Of a DNA stretch of 64,000 nucleotides, positions 17,851-25,702 are shown piece by piece (the stretch's first letter is position 1; each line of letters begins with the position of its first letter). The position numbers and the translations under genes were made by a program. Source of the DNA: Streptomyces melanogenes (lineage in GTDB: Bacteria > Actinomycetota > Actinomycetes > Streptomycetales > Streptomycetaceae). Location: contig NZ_BMTS01000021.1 of the NCBI RefSeq assembly GCF_014649795.1, forward strand, positions 1 through 64,000, in the 5' to 3' direction. Below the pieces are notes generated by a model. The model was not told where the DNA came from. It worked only from the letters and a program-made list of their open reading frames with translations, and made no database searches.

Positions 17851-17937
17851 CTGATTGGCCGGGCCGTACCGCCCGCCGAGCGCCATGATCACGTACGGTC
17901 GCACTCCAGGGCACCATCCAGGTGCACCAGCAGGGAG
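17851..17937 (+). promoter_or_regulatory. Upstream module of WG-repeat gene (copy A)
   Basis: About 87 bases that recur at roughly 80 per cent identity at 26985-27072. The shared blocks are GTAC-GCCCGCCG, CATGATC-CGTACGGTCGC and AGGTGCACCAGCAGGGAG. Here the module ends in the ribosome binding site of the WG-repeat gene. A -10-like TACGGT lies inside the shared block, so the repeat probably is a promoter plus leader. Confidence 0.55.
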
Positions 17938-17947
17938 GGGACACCGC

Positions 17948-18124
17948 ATGGCCACGTACGACACCCGCCGCGACAGCGTCTGGGGCGCACGCCCCGCCGA
18001 CCCGAACTGGGGCATCCAGCAGGCCGACCCGACCTGGGGTCTCACCGACGGCGACCCCGGCTGGGGCCGCACCCGCCGGGACGTCGGCTGGGGCACCACC
18101 GGCCGCGACACCACCTGGGACTGA
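17948..18124 (+). CDS. WG nonapeptide-repeat protein
   Basis: A 58-residue protein built almost wholly from a nine-residue repeat. Asp recurs at 9, 18, 27, 36, 45 and 54, Trp at 12, 21, 30, 39, 48 and 57, and Gly at 13, 22, 31, 40 and 49, giving the unit D-x-x-W-G-x4. The first eight residues (MATYDTRR) lie outside the pattern. AGGGAGGGG is in front of ATG 17948 and a hairpin follows. I know no described family with this exact periodicity. It could be a structural repeat, a ligand-binding Trp ladder, or a multi-core precursor peptide. No modifying enzyme is adjacent. Confidence 0.7.
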   Translation: MATYDTRRDSVWGARPADPNWGIQQADPTWGLTDGDPGWGRTRRDVGWGTTGRDTTWD

Positions 18125-18146
18125 CCCCGCACCGCACCGCTCCTCT

Positions 18147-18175
18147 TGACCCGGCCCCGTACAGGAGCCGGGTCA
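18147..18175. terminator. Hairpin between convergent genes
   Basis: Nine-base perfect arms (TGACCCGGC / GCCGGGTCA) with an 11-base loop, after the WG-repeat gene and overlapping the stop of the convergent Toprim gene. Confidence 0.6.
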
Positions 18176-19020
18176 GGAACGGCGCTCCGCCCAGGCCCGG
18201 CGGAAGGCTTCGAGTTCGCGGCGCTGGCGCAGCTCCTCGGCGAGCACGGCGGTGAGGGTGTCGCGGTCGAGGTAGCGGTCGACGACATCGAGGACCAGGC
18301 CGTGCAGCTCGGCGGGGTCGAGGGCCTCCGCCTCCCACTGAACAGCATGGCCGGGGTCGAGATCATGGCGGCGGGCGAAGGCCGGCCAGCGCGGATCCGC
18401 CACCTTGCCCACCGCCGCCAGCAGACCCCGCGTACGGGCCTGGCCGACGGTGAGCGCCAGGTGCTCGATGTGGTCCCAGCACCGGGTGCGCTCGATGAAG
18501 TCCCGCATGCAGTCCTCACCGCTGGCGTCGGCGTCGCCGACGTACGCAAGGATCCGGGGGCGCTGCTCGGCCAGAGCCCGCTCGCGCACGGTGCGCAGGT
18601 AGCTCTCGCTGCCGTAGCCGCGCGAGACCAGCACCGGGATACCCAGCTCCCCCACCCACTCTTCGAAAAGCACCCGCAGGGTGTCCTTCTCCGAACACAG
18701 GTAGAGGGCCACCGGCTGCTCCCGGGTACGGTCCAGGCGGAAGGTGTCGGCCAGGTCGGCGAGCGCTCTGCCTGCGTCCGGCCAGCTGGGCGCCACGTGG
18801 ATGTGCCGGGTCAGATCCACCAGCTCCGGGCCGTCCCCGGCCCGGACGGACTCGGCGAGCTTCGCCGAGAGTTTGCGGTACGCCGCAGGCCGGTTCGGGA
18901 TCACCCCGGCCGCGCACAACCGGTAGAAAAGCCGCGTCTCTGGCGCAGCGTCACCCGCGAGTCGTACCCCGCAGCGATCCTCCGCGCCTGCTCCACCACC
19001 CCCGCCCACACCAGTGCCAT
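18173..19020 (-). pseudogene. Frameshifted Toprim-domain protein
   Basis: The left-reading frame ending at 18173 begins in mid-domain at LFYRLCAAGVIPNRPAAYRKLS and contains a clear Toprim domain (LCSEKDTLRVLFEEW, YVGDADASGEDCM). The preceding part of the same family (MALVWAGVVEQARRIAAGYDSRVTLRQ) is encoded in another frame from 19020. In related Streptomyces proteins VTLRQ runs straight into LFYRL; here eight extra bases near 18939-18946 separate the two frames. The ancestral protein probably handled nucleic acid ends or primers. The N-terminal start is uncertain. Confidence 0.65.
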
Positions 19021-19220
19021 GCGGGTACTTGTACCCGCACGGGCGGCCAGCGGCACGAACAGGCCCGACAGCGGCACGCGGCAGCACGACATCCACGCCC
19101 GTCCCGCCGCAGAACCCTTCAAGCCCCGGCTCGTTGAACCAACGTCTTCCGTTCGCGGAACACGCCCAGGGCCTCGCACACCACCACCCCGTGCGGGGCC
19201 CTACCCCTGCCCGGACAAGG

Positions 19221-19260
19221 GATGCCCCTGGCGCCGCGGGAGGCGGGCGCCAGGGGCATC
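19221..19260. terminator. Hairpin in intergenic stretch 19021-19328
   Basis: Fifteen-base inverted repeat around a 10-base loop, downstream of the left-reading toxin-like gene that ends at 19329. Nothing else is recognisable between 19021 and 19328. Confidence 0.6.
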
Positions 19261-19328
19261 CTGGCGTGATGGCCAGGGGTAGAGCGCTCAGAGAGGCCCT
19301 GCGGTCTCCGCCGCAGATGGACCGAGGA

Positions 19329-19586
19329 TCAGACGATCACCCGGGTCACGGTCACGGTCGGCGGTGTGATGCCCGGCGCGTCCGAGACGCTGTAGCGCAC
19401 CGCGGCCGTGCCGACCAGGGCCACCCGGTCCCAGTGCCCGCCGCCCATCGGCCGCTCCAGCGACATGCCGCCGTACGGATCGGCCAGGGCCGCCTCGATG
19501 GCCTCCCGCAGGGCCTCACCCTTGCCCAGCGCGGCCAGGTCCTCCACGGCCTCCGGCGCGTAGACGATGCGGTACGGACGGCTCAC
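19329..19586 (-). CDS. ParE/RelE-like toxin candidate
   Basis: An 85-residue protein (starts VSRPYRIVYAPEAVEDL) with the layout of the ParE/RelE toxin fold: an N-terminal strand, a helical pair (AVEDLAALGKGEALREAIEAALADPYGG), then strands with the WDRVALVGTAAVRYSVSD core. GTG 19586 overlaps the upstream stop by GTGA, typical of toxin-antitoxin pairs. The usual C-terminal catalytic residues cannot be assigned with certainty, so activity is uncertain. Confidence 0.7.
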   Translation of the reverse strand: MSRPYRIVYAPEAVEDLAALGKGEALREAIEAALADPYGGMSLERPMGGGHWDRVALVGTAAVRYSVSDAPGITPPTVTVTRVIV

Positions 19587-19867
19587 AGAGCGCCTTCTGC
19601 GCGCCACTCGTCCCACGTCTTGGCCTGGGATGTCCCGTCGATGACCGCCTGGGTGGCCTGGTCGCCCCGGGGATCGGCCATGTCGGCCGCGATCCCCCGC
19701 CACAGGAGCAGCACGTGGGCGCGCTCCGTCAGCGTGGCCGTGCCCAGGGCCTCGTCGAACTGGGCGCGCACCTCCTCGGGCAGCGCCCCGCGGATCTCGG
19801 CCGCCGTCTGGGGCCGGCCCGGTCCCGGCTCCGCCCGGGGCGGTGTCTCGTTGGGGAGCGCGCTCAT
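19583..19867 (-). CDS. Antitoxin-like protein (DUF6247 type)
   Basis: A 94-residue protein with the pattern PQTAAEIRGALPEEVRAQFDEALG...ERAHVLLLWRGIAADM. This resembles the small actinobacterial family (DUF6247) often found in front of RelE-like genes. GGAGG precedes ATG 19867. It is translationally coupled to the downstream toxin-like gene, so it probably neutralises that toxin and may repress the pair. Confidence 0.65.
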   Translation of the reverse strand: MSALPNETPPRAEPGPGRPQTAAEIRGALPEEVRAQFDEALGTATLTERAHVLLLWRGIAADMADPRGDQATQAVIDGTSQAKTWDEWRAEGAL

Positions 19868-19946
19868 CGTGGTGACCTCCGGTCGATGCCTGCATCCCCA
19901 CCGTACGCGGCCGCCGCACCGGCCGGGAGAGCCCCGCGGAATGCGG

Positions 19947-19987
19947 CAGAGCCACCGTCCCGGTTTCGGCTCGGGGCGGTGGCTCTG
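19947..19987 (-). terminator. Terminator after the methyltransferase gene
   Basis: Perfect 11-base arms (CAGAGCCACCG and complement) with a 19-base loop, 58 bases beyond the stop at 20045. It separates the tailoring cluster from the toxin-antitoxin pair. Confidence 0.65.
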
Positions 19988-20044
19988 AGGGGCTGGCCCG
20001 AGACGGACCCGCTCCTGGGAGGCGGGCGCCGCGTTCTGTGTGCG

Positions 20045-21196
20045 TCAGGCTGGGATGGTTGCCGACCAGCCGCTCCGGTTGAGGTGGATGGCGCCGTCCG
20101 GGTCGACCCGGACGCGTGCCCCGCTGACGGGGAGGTAGCCGTCGATGACGAGCCAGGTACGGATGCGGTCCAGCTCGTCCCACAGCCGCCTGGGGCCGCC
20201 CTGGTGCACGGTCGGTGAGTCCCTTCGACCGGCAGCCGTGGCGCGGGCCCACGAGCCGTCCGCGTGGAGCATGTAGATGGTGCGCCGCCCCTCTTCGTCT
20301 TCGGTCTGGCGGTGGTCGATGCCGGGTGCGAGGAGTTCGAGGGTGGAGCGCAGGTCCCAGGTGTCCGGAACGTACGTCAGCGGGTAACGGCCGGTGGTGA
20401 CGCTCTCGCCCTCGGCGTACTGGGCGGTCTCCCATACTTCCGCCGGGGCCAAGACCGCGTCGTCGTGGTCCTCGCCGTGGCGGGCGCTCATGAACGAGGC
20501 CCCGGTGGCGGCGATACAGCCGGTGGCGGTGCCATCCCCCTTCTTGTCGGCAACGAGGATCAGCCCGGTGCCGCTGATGGTGGTGACCAGCCTCCCGCCA
20601 GGGCGCAGCGCCTCCAGCCAGGAGGGCGGGACGGGCCGCACCGACACGGTGGACACGATGCGGTCGTAGGTGCCGGGCAGTTGCTTCGTGATGTCGCAGA
20701 CGGCGGTGTGCGGGTGCAGTCCGGCCGCGGCGAGCCGGTCGGTTGCGGCCGCGACGAGATAGCCGTCGATGTCGACGCTGGTCACCTGCTCGGCGCCCAG
20801 GCGGTGGCAGGCCAGAGCGGTGCCGTAGCCGCTGCCGCACGTCACCAGAACAGTGCTGTCGTCCGTGATCATCGCGTGGCGGTACATCGTGACGACGAGC
20901 GTGGGCAGCGTGGAGGACGACGTCGGCCACGTCCCGGACGGGACGAAGGCGCCGGGCTCGGCGTGGTCGGCGTGCACGGTCCCCATACGGGTCACGAGCG
21001 TCTCGTCGCTGTAAGCGGTGCGCAGCCACCTGTCGGCATCGGCCGCACCGTCCCGCACGATCCGCCCCCCTTCGGCCCGCTCCCACCAGCGCGGTACGAA
21101 CAGGTGCCGGGGTGTGGTGGCGACCGGCTCGTACCAGCGGGAGGAGGGATGGATGGTGTCGGCGGCGAGGCGGCGTGCGTGAGGTTCCCAGTCCAT
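20045..21196 (-). CDS. PCMT-like SAM-dependent methyltransferase
   Basis: A 383-residue protein. The N-terminal two thirds resemble protein-L-isoaspartate O-methyltransferase: MITDDSTVLVTCGSGYGTALACHRLG is motif I, VTSVDID the acidic loop, and YDRIVSTVSVRPVPPSWLEALRPGGRLVTTI the later motifs. A C-terminal domain of about 100 residues carries the WARA, LWDELD and GYLPVSGARVRVDPDG segments. PCMT relatives with such extensions occur in actinobacterial peptide-maturation loci (for example methyltransferases of the FxLD and ATP-grasp systems). AGGAG precedes ATG 21196. It follows the radical SAM gene by 17 bases and is surely co-transcribed. Confidence 0.8.
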   Translation of the reverse strand: MDWEPHARRLAADTIHPSSRWYEPVATTPRHLFVPRWWERAEGGRIVRDGAADADRWLRTAYSDETLVTRMGTVHADHAEPGAFVPSGTWPTSSSTLPTLVVTMYRHAMITDDSTVLVTCGSGYGTALACHRLGAEQVTSVDIDGYLVAAATDRLAAAGLHPHTAVCDITKQLPGTYDRIVSTVSVRPVPPSWLEALRPGGRLVTTISGTGLILVADKKGDGTATGCIAATGASFMSARHGEDHDDAVLAPAEVWETAQYAEGESVTTGRYPLTYVPDTWDLRSTLELLAPGIDHRQTEDEEGRRTIYMLHADGSWARATAAGRRDSPTVHQGGPRRLWDELDRIRTWLVIDGYLPVSGARVRVDPDGAIHLNRSGWSATIPA

Positions 21197-21213
21197 GCGC
21201 GTGGCTCCTGTTC

Positions 21214-22125
21214 TCAGTCTTCCGCCGGGCCGCAGGGACCGCCGCCGGTGGCCGGGTCGCACTTCGTGTCGTTGTTGGGTGAGCAGTCCGGAGGGCACAC
21301 GCCCGTCACGCCAGGAGACGGCATGCACGAGTCCTCGTCGGGGGTGCAGCCGCGCCCGTGCCGCGTGGGGATCAGCTCCTTCACCCGGGCCCACCTTTCG
21401 CCCGCGAAAATCGCGGCCAGGCCCTCATCCTGCACCCGCCCGGCGGGCAGGAAACGCCCCAGAACACACGGTGTTACCGAGCCGTCCGGCATGACCGCCG
21501 CCGTACGGTGGGCGCAGTTCCCGCACAGCGCGGACGCGGACGGCAGGGTGCCGCCTGCGGCGTTGCCGACACGGCGGACCCTGTCAATGTGCACGTTCGT
21601 GATGCCGAGCGAAGCGAGATCCTCGCGGGCCTGCACGGTTCGCTGACCGTCCAGCACGTCAACGATGCCCACCCGCACGGGGATGCCCCGGCGGCGGGCC
21701 TCGATCAGGTTCGCCCGGGTCGCGGCGTGCGAGCCGTCTCGATCGGTGACGGCGTCGTGCCCGTCGTCCGTGTCCGCGTAATACGACGTCGCCAGACTCA
21801 CCCCGGCCCGCGAGAACAGCGCCCAGTGCGCGAGACGAACCTTGTACAGGTTGGAGTACACCTCCACCCGCAGGCCCAGGCTCAGGGCGTGCTCGACCAG
21901 CTCGGCGAAGCCGGGGTGCAGGGTCGGCTCACCGCCGATCAACTGAACGTCTGTGACGCCGAGCGCGGCGGCCTCGCTCATCACCCGGCGCCAGTCGTCG
22001 ACGGTCATCGTGCCGTGGCCCCCGGTCGGACCAGCCTCGGCGTAGCAGTGAGAGCCGCAGGTGAGTTGGCAGCGCTGGGTGATCTCCAGCTCAAGGAACG
22101 CGGGTGCTTCCGGTGCGATGGTCAC
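21214..22125 (-). CDS. Radical SAM enzyme with SPASM-like C-terminus
   Basis: About 303 residues from GTG 22125, chosen for AAGGGAAA in front. The cluster motif near the start is CQLTCGSHC (Cys19, Cys23, Cys27), a CX3CX3C spacing rather than the usual CX3CX2C. LIGGEPTLHP is the GGE SAM-binding motif. The C-terminal 110 residues carry at least eight cysteines (CGNC, PCVLG, GCTPDEDSC, CPPDC, KC, PC), as expected for SPASM/Twitch auxiliary iron-sulfur clusters. Such enzymes usually modify peptides. No precursor peptide is evident nearby, so the substrate is unknown. Confidence 0.82.
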   Translation of the reverse strand: MTIAPEAPAFLELEITQRCQLTCGSHCYAEAGPTGGHGTMTVDDWRRVMSEAAALGVTDVQLIGGEPTLHPGFAELVEHALSLGLRVEVYSNLYKVRLAHWALFSRAGVSLATSYYADTDDGHDAVTDRDGSHAATRANLIEARRRGIPVRVGIVDVLDGQRTVQAREDLASLGITNVHIDRVRRVGNAAGGTLPSASALCGNCAHRTAAVMPDGSVTPCVLGRFLPAGRVQDEGLAAIFAGERWARVKELIPTRHGRGCTPDEDSCMPSPGVTGVCPPDCSPNNDTKCDPATGGGPCGPAED

Positions 22126-22180
22126 GATCGTTTCCCTTCGCTTTGGTGGTGCCACGGTGCCCGGCCCGAACCCTGCCCGG

Positions 22181-22209
22181 CGGGTTCTCTCCAAATTGGA
22201 GAGAACCCG
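22181..22209 (-). terminator. Palindromic hairpin ahead of radical SAM gene
   Basis: A 29-base perfect palindrome of 14-base arms with a single central base, between the HPr-kinase-like gene and the radical SAM gene. It may attenuate or terminate transcription from the upstream three genes, so the last two genes could be expressed separately. Confidence 0.6.
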
Positions 22210-22263
22210 GGGCGGGGCGTGCCTGGAAGGCCGGGGATACCAGGCCCACCCCGTCCCTTGGGG

Positions 22264-23376
22264 TCAGGCCGTCACAGTGGCGAGGAGCGCCGTGTTCGCG
22301 GCGGCGTCGTGCCCGAGCTGGAGGGTGTGGCGGGGAAGCCGGTGGAGAACGTCGGCGACGTGCTCGTGCGCGGCGGTGCCGGTGGAGGGGGCGAGGCCGA
22401 ACACGTCGGGGTACCGGTCCTCGGTCTCGGCGGTGAAGAAGTCGTCGTCGCCGAGCCGCTGGTCGACGTCGAGGACGGCCGGTGCGGTGTCGGCCCCCAC
22501 TGTGGGGAACAGCAACCGCGCGGCCCGGCCCTCGGTGGCCAGGCTCAGCCCAAGCCAGTCGGCGAGCTGGTCCGGGAAGAACTGCGGCTTCAACTCCTTC
22601 CCCGCCTTGTTACGGATCGGGGTGCGGGAGCTGGTGCGGAGCGCGTCGGTGACCAGCGGGTCCTGCGTGGGGTGCAGTTCCTCGCCGTCCTTCACGCGGG
22701 CGGCGACCGGCTCGTACAGGTCGAGCGCGTCGAGGAGGCCGAGCCCGATCGCGGCCGCCGACGGCCACGGCAGAACGCGCACCCCGTCGCCGTCGGGGCG
22801 GACGAACACCCGGTCGTTCGCCAGGAGCTTCCACCCCTTCCTGGCGAGGAGCAGTGCGCAGGTGGTCTTGCCCGCACCCTTCGGCCCGAACGTCAGCACC
22901 GCCTGGCCGGTCGAGTCGGTGACGGCCGAGGCGTGCAGGATCGTCCACCCCGCCGCGAGTAGCTGCCCGCGCACCATCTCGCGGGCAAGGCGGGCAGCGG
23001 CGAGGGCCACCATGGTCTCCTCCGCGCCCGAGATCCGCAGCCCTCCCCCGGGCACATACCGGTAGGCAAGCTGGTCAGCGGGCTGCGCCGCCAGCACCAC
23101 CCGGCCCGGGGTGCGGCGGTAGACCATCAAGCTGTTCGCGTACACGGTGTCCTGGTGCTGGTACTCGACGATGTCCTGCGCCACCGAAGCCGTGTCCGGG
23201 CCGTCGACGTCGGCCTCCACCAGCGACCCTGTGTACGGGGGCTTGGGGGTGGTGGCGTTCCACCACGGGCCGAAGTACCGGCGCGACCAGGCGGTCACCG
23301 ACTCGCTGTAGGAGGTGACGGTCACGTCGTGGATGTCGGTCTGGATACGGGTGGCGTACTGCTCCGGTGTGGTCAT
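22264..23376 (-). CDS. HPr kinase-like P-loop protein
   Basis: A 370-residue protein whose second half has an HPr-kinase/PEPCK-type nucleotide site: ILHASAVTD followed by the P-loop FGPKGAGKTT (about 164-172), then LLANDRVFV and a distal acidic region. Homologues in peptide and antibiotic loci act as kinases or NTPases of unknown substrate. The N-terminal 130 residues are unassigned. The start overlaps the dehydrogenase stop by ATGA. Confidence 0.78.
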   Translation of the reverse strand: MTTPEQYATRIQTDIHDVTVTSYSESVTAWSRRYFGPWWNATTPKPPYTGSLVEADVDGPDTASVAQDIVEYQHQDTVYANSLMVYRRTPGRVVLAAQPADQLAYRYVPGGGLRISGAEETMVALAAARLAREMVRGQLLAAGWTILHASAVTDSTGQAVLTFGPKGAGKTTCALLLARKGWKLLANDRVFVRPDGDGVRVLPWPSAAAIGLGLLDALDLYEPVAARVKDGEELHPTQDPLVTDALRTSSRTPIRNKAGKELKPQFFPDQLADWLGLSLATEGRAARLLFPTVGADTAPAVLDVDQRLGDDDFFTAETEDRYPDVFGLAPSTGTAAHEHVADVLHRLPRHTLQLGHDAAANTALLATVTA

Positions 23377-24269
23377 ACGACGGTTTCCTTTCGGATACTC
23401 GGGATGGCCTCGTAGGCGGTGGTGAGCTTGGTACGGGCGGCCGTGAGAGCGGCTTGTTCATCGGGGCTGAGGCGGGGCAGGGCGATGGTGGGGTGCCCGG
23501 CGGTGAGCCGGACCGGCACTCCCAGCCACGCCCCCTCGTGGTGGGCGGACAGTTCGAGGACGCCGTCGACCAGGCCGAGGGTGTGGCGCAGCGCCGCGAG
23601 GACCGCGCCGGCCGGACCGCACCGGGTGCGCCCGATCCCGGCGTTGATGACCGTCGGGCGCCTCGCGGCCTCGCGCCGGATGCCAGGCGGTACGGCGGTC
23701 AGGGGGCGGCCGTTGACGGTCGTGCCGGTGATGACCGCGTCTTCGCCGTGCTCGCCGATCACCCGGGCCTGCACCGACCCGAGCGGCAGGCCGAGCCGGT
23801 TGGCGAGGGCGATGCGGTAGCGGGCGGTGTCGGTGTGCGAGCCGATCCCGAACACCCGGACAGCCCCCGAGGCTTCGGCGAACAGGCGGGTCATGATGTC
23901 CACGGGGTTGGTCACCACGATCACCACTCCGGTATAGCCCTCCAGCTCCCTACCCAAGGCGGTGATGACGGGGGCGTTCGCGGCCAGGCCCGCCATGCGC
24001 ACGTCGTTGGTGGCGGTGTTCGTGAACCTGGCCCTGGGGCACACCACCAGCGCCTCACAAGCGGCGAGGTCCGCCGCGTCGGCCGTCGGCTGCACTCGTA
24101 CGTGGGAGCCGGTGACGGCCGCCATGTCCTCCAGATCGCACGCCAAGCCCACCGCAGACTCCTCGGTGCGCGAGGTGACGGTGATCTGGGTGCACCAGCC
24201 GGTGGTGACCAGGAGCGCCCCGATCGTCTGGCCGACTGCCCCGGCCCCCACGATCCCAACGCCAGTCAT
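23373..24269 (-). CDS. Lactate/malate dehydrogenase-like oxidoreductase
   Basis: A 298-residue protein of the LDH/MDH fold: Rossmann motif VGIVGAGAVGQTIG at the N-terminus, the VTNPVDIMT segment, and the catalytic histidine loop VIGEHGEDAV. It should reduce or oxidise a 2-hydroxy/2-oxo acid with NAD(H). It overlaps both neighbours by ATGA and is therefore tightly bound to the kinase-like genes. A role in making or tailoring a small molecule is more likely than central metabolism. Confidence 0.8.
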   Translation of the reverse strand: MTGVGIVGAGAVGQTIGALLVTTGWCTQITVTSRTEESAVGLACDLEDMAAVTGSHVRVQPTADAADLAACEALVVCPRARFTNTATNDVRMAGLAANAPVITALGRELEGYTGVVIVVTNPVDIMTRLFAEASGAVRVFGIGSHTDTARYRIALANRLGLPLGSVQARVIGEHGEDAVITGTTVNGRPLTAVPPGIRREAARRPTVINAGIGRTRCGPAGAVLAALRHTLGLVDGVLELSAHHEGAWLGVPVRLTAGHPTIALPRLSPDEQAALTAARTKLTTAYEAIPSIRKETVV

Positions 24270-25426
24270 ACGGCCACTGCCTTCGACAGGCGGGCGAGTG
24301 TCGTGGTCCACACGGTGCGCGGATCTTGCCGGGCGACCAGGTCCGCGCTGACCGTGTCCAGCAGCGCCAGCACCATCGGCGCCTTCTGCGTCAGCGTCAC
24401 GGCCTGGACGGGCATGGGCAGCACCACCGGGCACGTCAGGTAGGTGGACAGGATGTTGACCGTGTCCATCGCCCACAGCATCAGCAACTCGCGTAACCAA
24501 GCCGTCCGCTCCAGCTTCGTCAGGGCGGCCGTGGTGTGGCCCACCAAGGAGGCGAGCCCGGCCGTGATGGCGTGCACGGTCGCCGCCGACAGGGGCGCCG
24601 TGAACAGGCCGAGGATCAGGCGGGAGACGAGTTTGGCGTGGTCGGCCTGGCTGCGGCCGCGCGCCATCCCCGGATCGAGGAACGCCGCCTGACCGTCCGG
24701 CCCGTCTGGGAAAACGATGTGCTCCGGTTTCAGGTCGCCGAACACCACCGGCCGTGACGCGGCCGCAGGCGCCAGGCGCAGGCCCTGGAGGCGGGCGACG
24801 ATCGCGCCCAGCACGCCCGTGTGCGCCCCGGCCTGCTCCAGATAGGCCCTGCCCGACAACCCGTTGAACTTCCGCACGAAGGTCGCCGGAATCGACCGCT
24901 CACCGATCGCCACCGCATCGGTGACGCGGGGCGCGATCCGGGCCAGGCCCTCGCCGACCTCCCGCAGCACCCGCGCGCACAGCGCATCGGTGCGGTCCGG
25001 CTCCTTCACCAGCACCTCGGCCAGCGTCGGCCCGACCACGGGCTGGGTGAACAGCACCCCGCCCGTGTACCCGGCCACCAGCGGCGCCCGCAGACCCGCC
25101 ACCGGCAGCAGCCGAAGCTGCTCGGCCTCGCGCGCCAATAAGGTCTGCGGACTGGCGGTGTAGGCGTCCTGGGCGGCCCGCACTGCCGACCACGACCCGC
25201 ACGAGCCGCGCACCACCGACACCAGCGACATCCCCAGCAGCGACACCTTCGCGTACAGCACGGTGCCGTTGACTTCCACCGTGCGCACGTAGCCGGTGAC
25301 CGACGCCGTATGGGGCCCGAGCGCCAGCCCGGCCCCGGGCCACAAGGATTCGGCGGCGTGGCGGATCTGGCCATCGGCGTACGCGAACAGCTCCCTCACC
25401 GGTATCGGGCTCAACATCTGCGGCAC
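24266..25426 (-). CDS. APH-like phosphotransferase/kinase
   Basis: A 386-residue protein of the protein kinase/aminoglycoside phosphotransferase superfamily, recognised by VVFGDLKPEHIVF (catalytic loop; Asp present, the usual His replaced) and AAFLDPG (metal-binding Asp). The N-lobe contains VLYAKVSLLG. GTG 25426 is preceded by GGGAGAGGAG. It is the first gene of the left-reading cluster and overlaps the dehydrogenase start. The substrate could be a sugar, a lipid or a small molecule. Confidence 0.7.
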   Translation of the reverse strand: MPQMLSPIPVRELFAYADGQIRHAAESLWPGAGLALGPHTASVTGYVRTVEVNGTVLYAKVSLLGMSLVSVVRGSCGSWSAVRAAQDAYTASPQTLLAREAEQLRLLPVAGLRAPLVAGYTGGVLFTQPVVGPTLAEVLVKEPDRTDALCARVLREVGEGLARIAPRVTDAVAIGERSIPATFVRKFNGLSGRAYLEQAGAHTGVLGAIVARLQGLRLAPAAASRPVVFGDLKPEHIVFPDGPDGQAAFLDPGMARGRSQADHAKLVSRLILGLFTAPLSAATVHAITAGLASLVGHTTAALTKLERTAWLRELLMLWAMDTVNILSTYLTCPVVLPMPVQAVTLTQKAPMVLALLDTVSADLVARQDPRTVWTTTLARLSKAVAV

Positions 25427-25563
25427 GACTCGCTCCTCTCCCGCGCGTCGGCCCGGCTGGCGCGCGGCTCACGATGCGGCCGCCCTTCAAGATCACATGC
25501 CGTGATCATTAACTCGCTGTGCGTAGCGGCCTGTTGGCAGTGTGGCACTGGACTTCCCACCAT

Positions 25564-25586
25564 GGGAATCCCAAGGCGGGATTCCC
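25564..25586. promoter_or_regulatory. Inverted repeat between tailoring cluster and regulator
   Basis: GGGAATCCC (25564-25572) and GGGATTCCC (25578-25586), nine-base perfect arms with a 5-base spacer; TTCCCACCATGGGAA overlaps on the left. It lies in the divergent promoter region of the kinase-led cluster and the DUF5753 regulator, making it a candidate operator. Confidence 0.5.
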
Positions 25587-25702
25587 TCAGATGAGTTGGT
25601 GTGGCGGCGGGAGGGCATATGCATGAGGTGGGCTCCGAGACCGGCCTTGCTGTGATCGCAGCGGGTGGCCAGACTGACGGCTACTCGGAAGAAGGGCCGC
25701 AG

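Noticed and set aside
25439-25702. Search for a precursor peptide gene beside the radical SAM cluster
   Set aside because: Short frames in this gap and in 22126-22263 lack ribosome binding sites and leader/core features; none is convincing.
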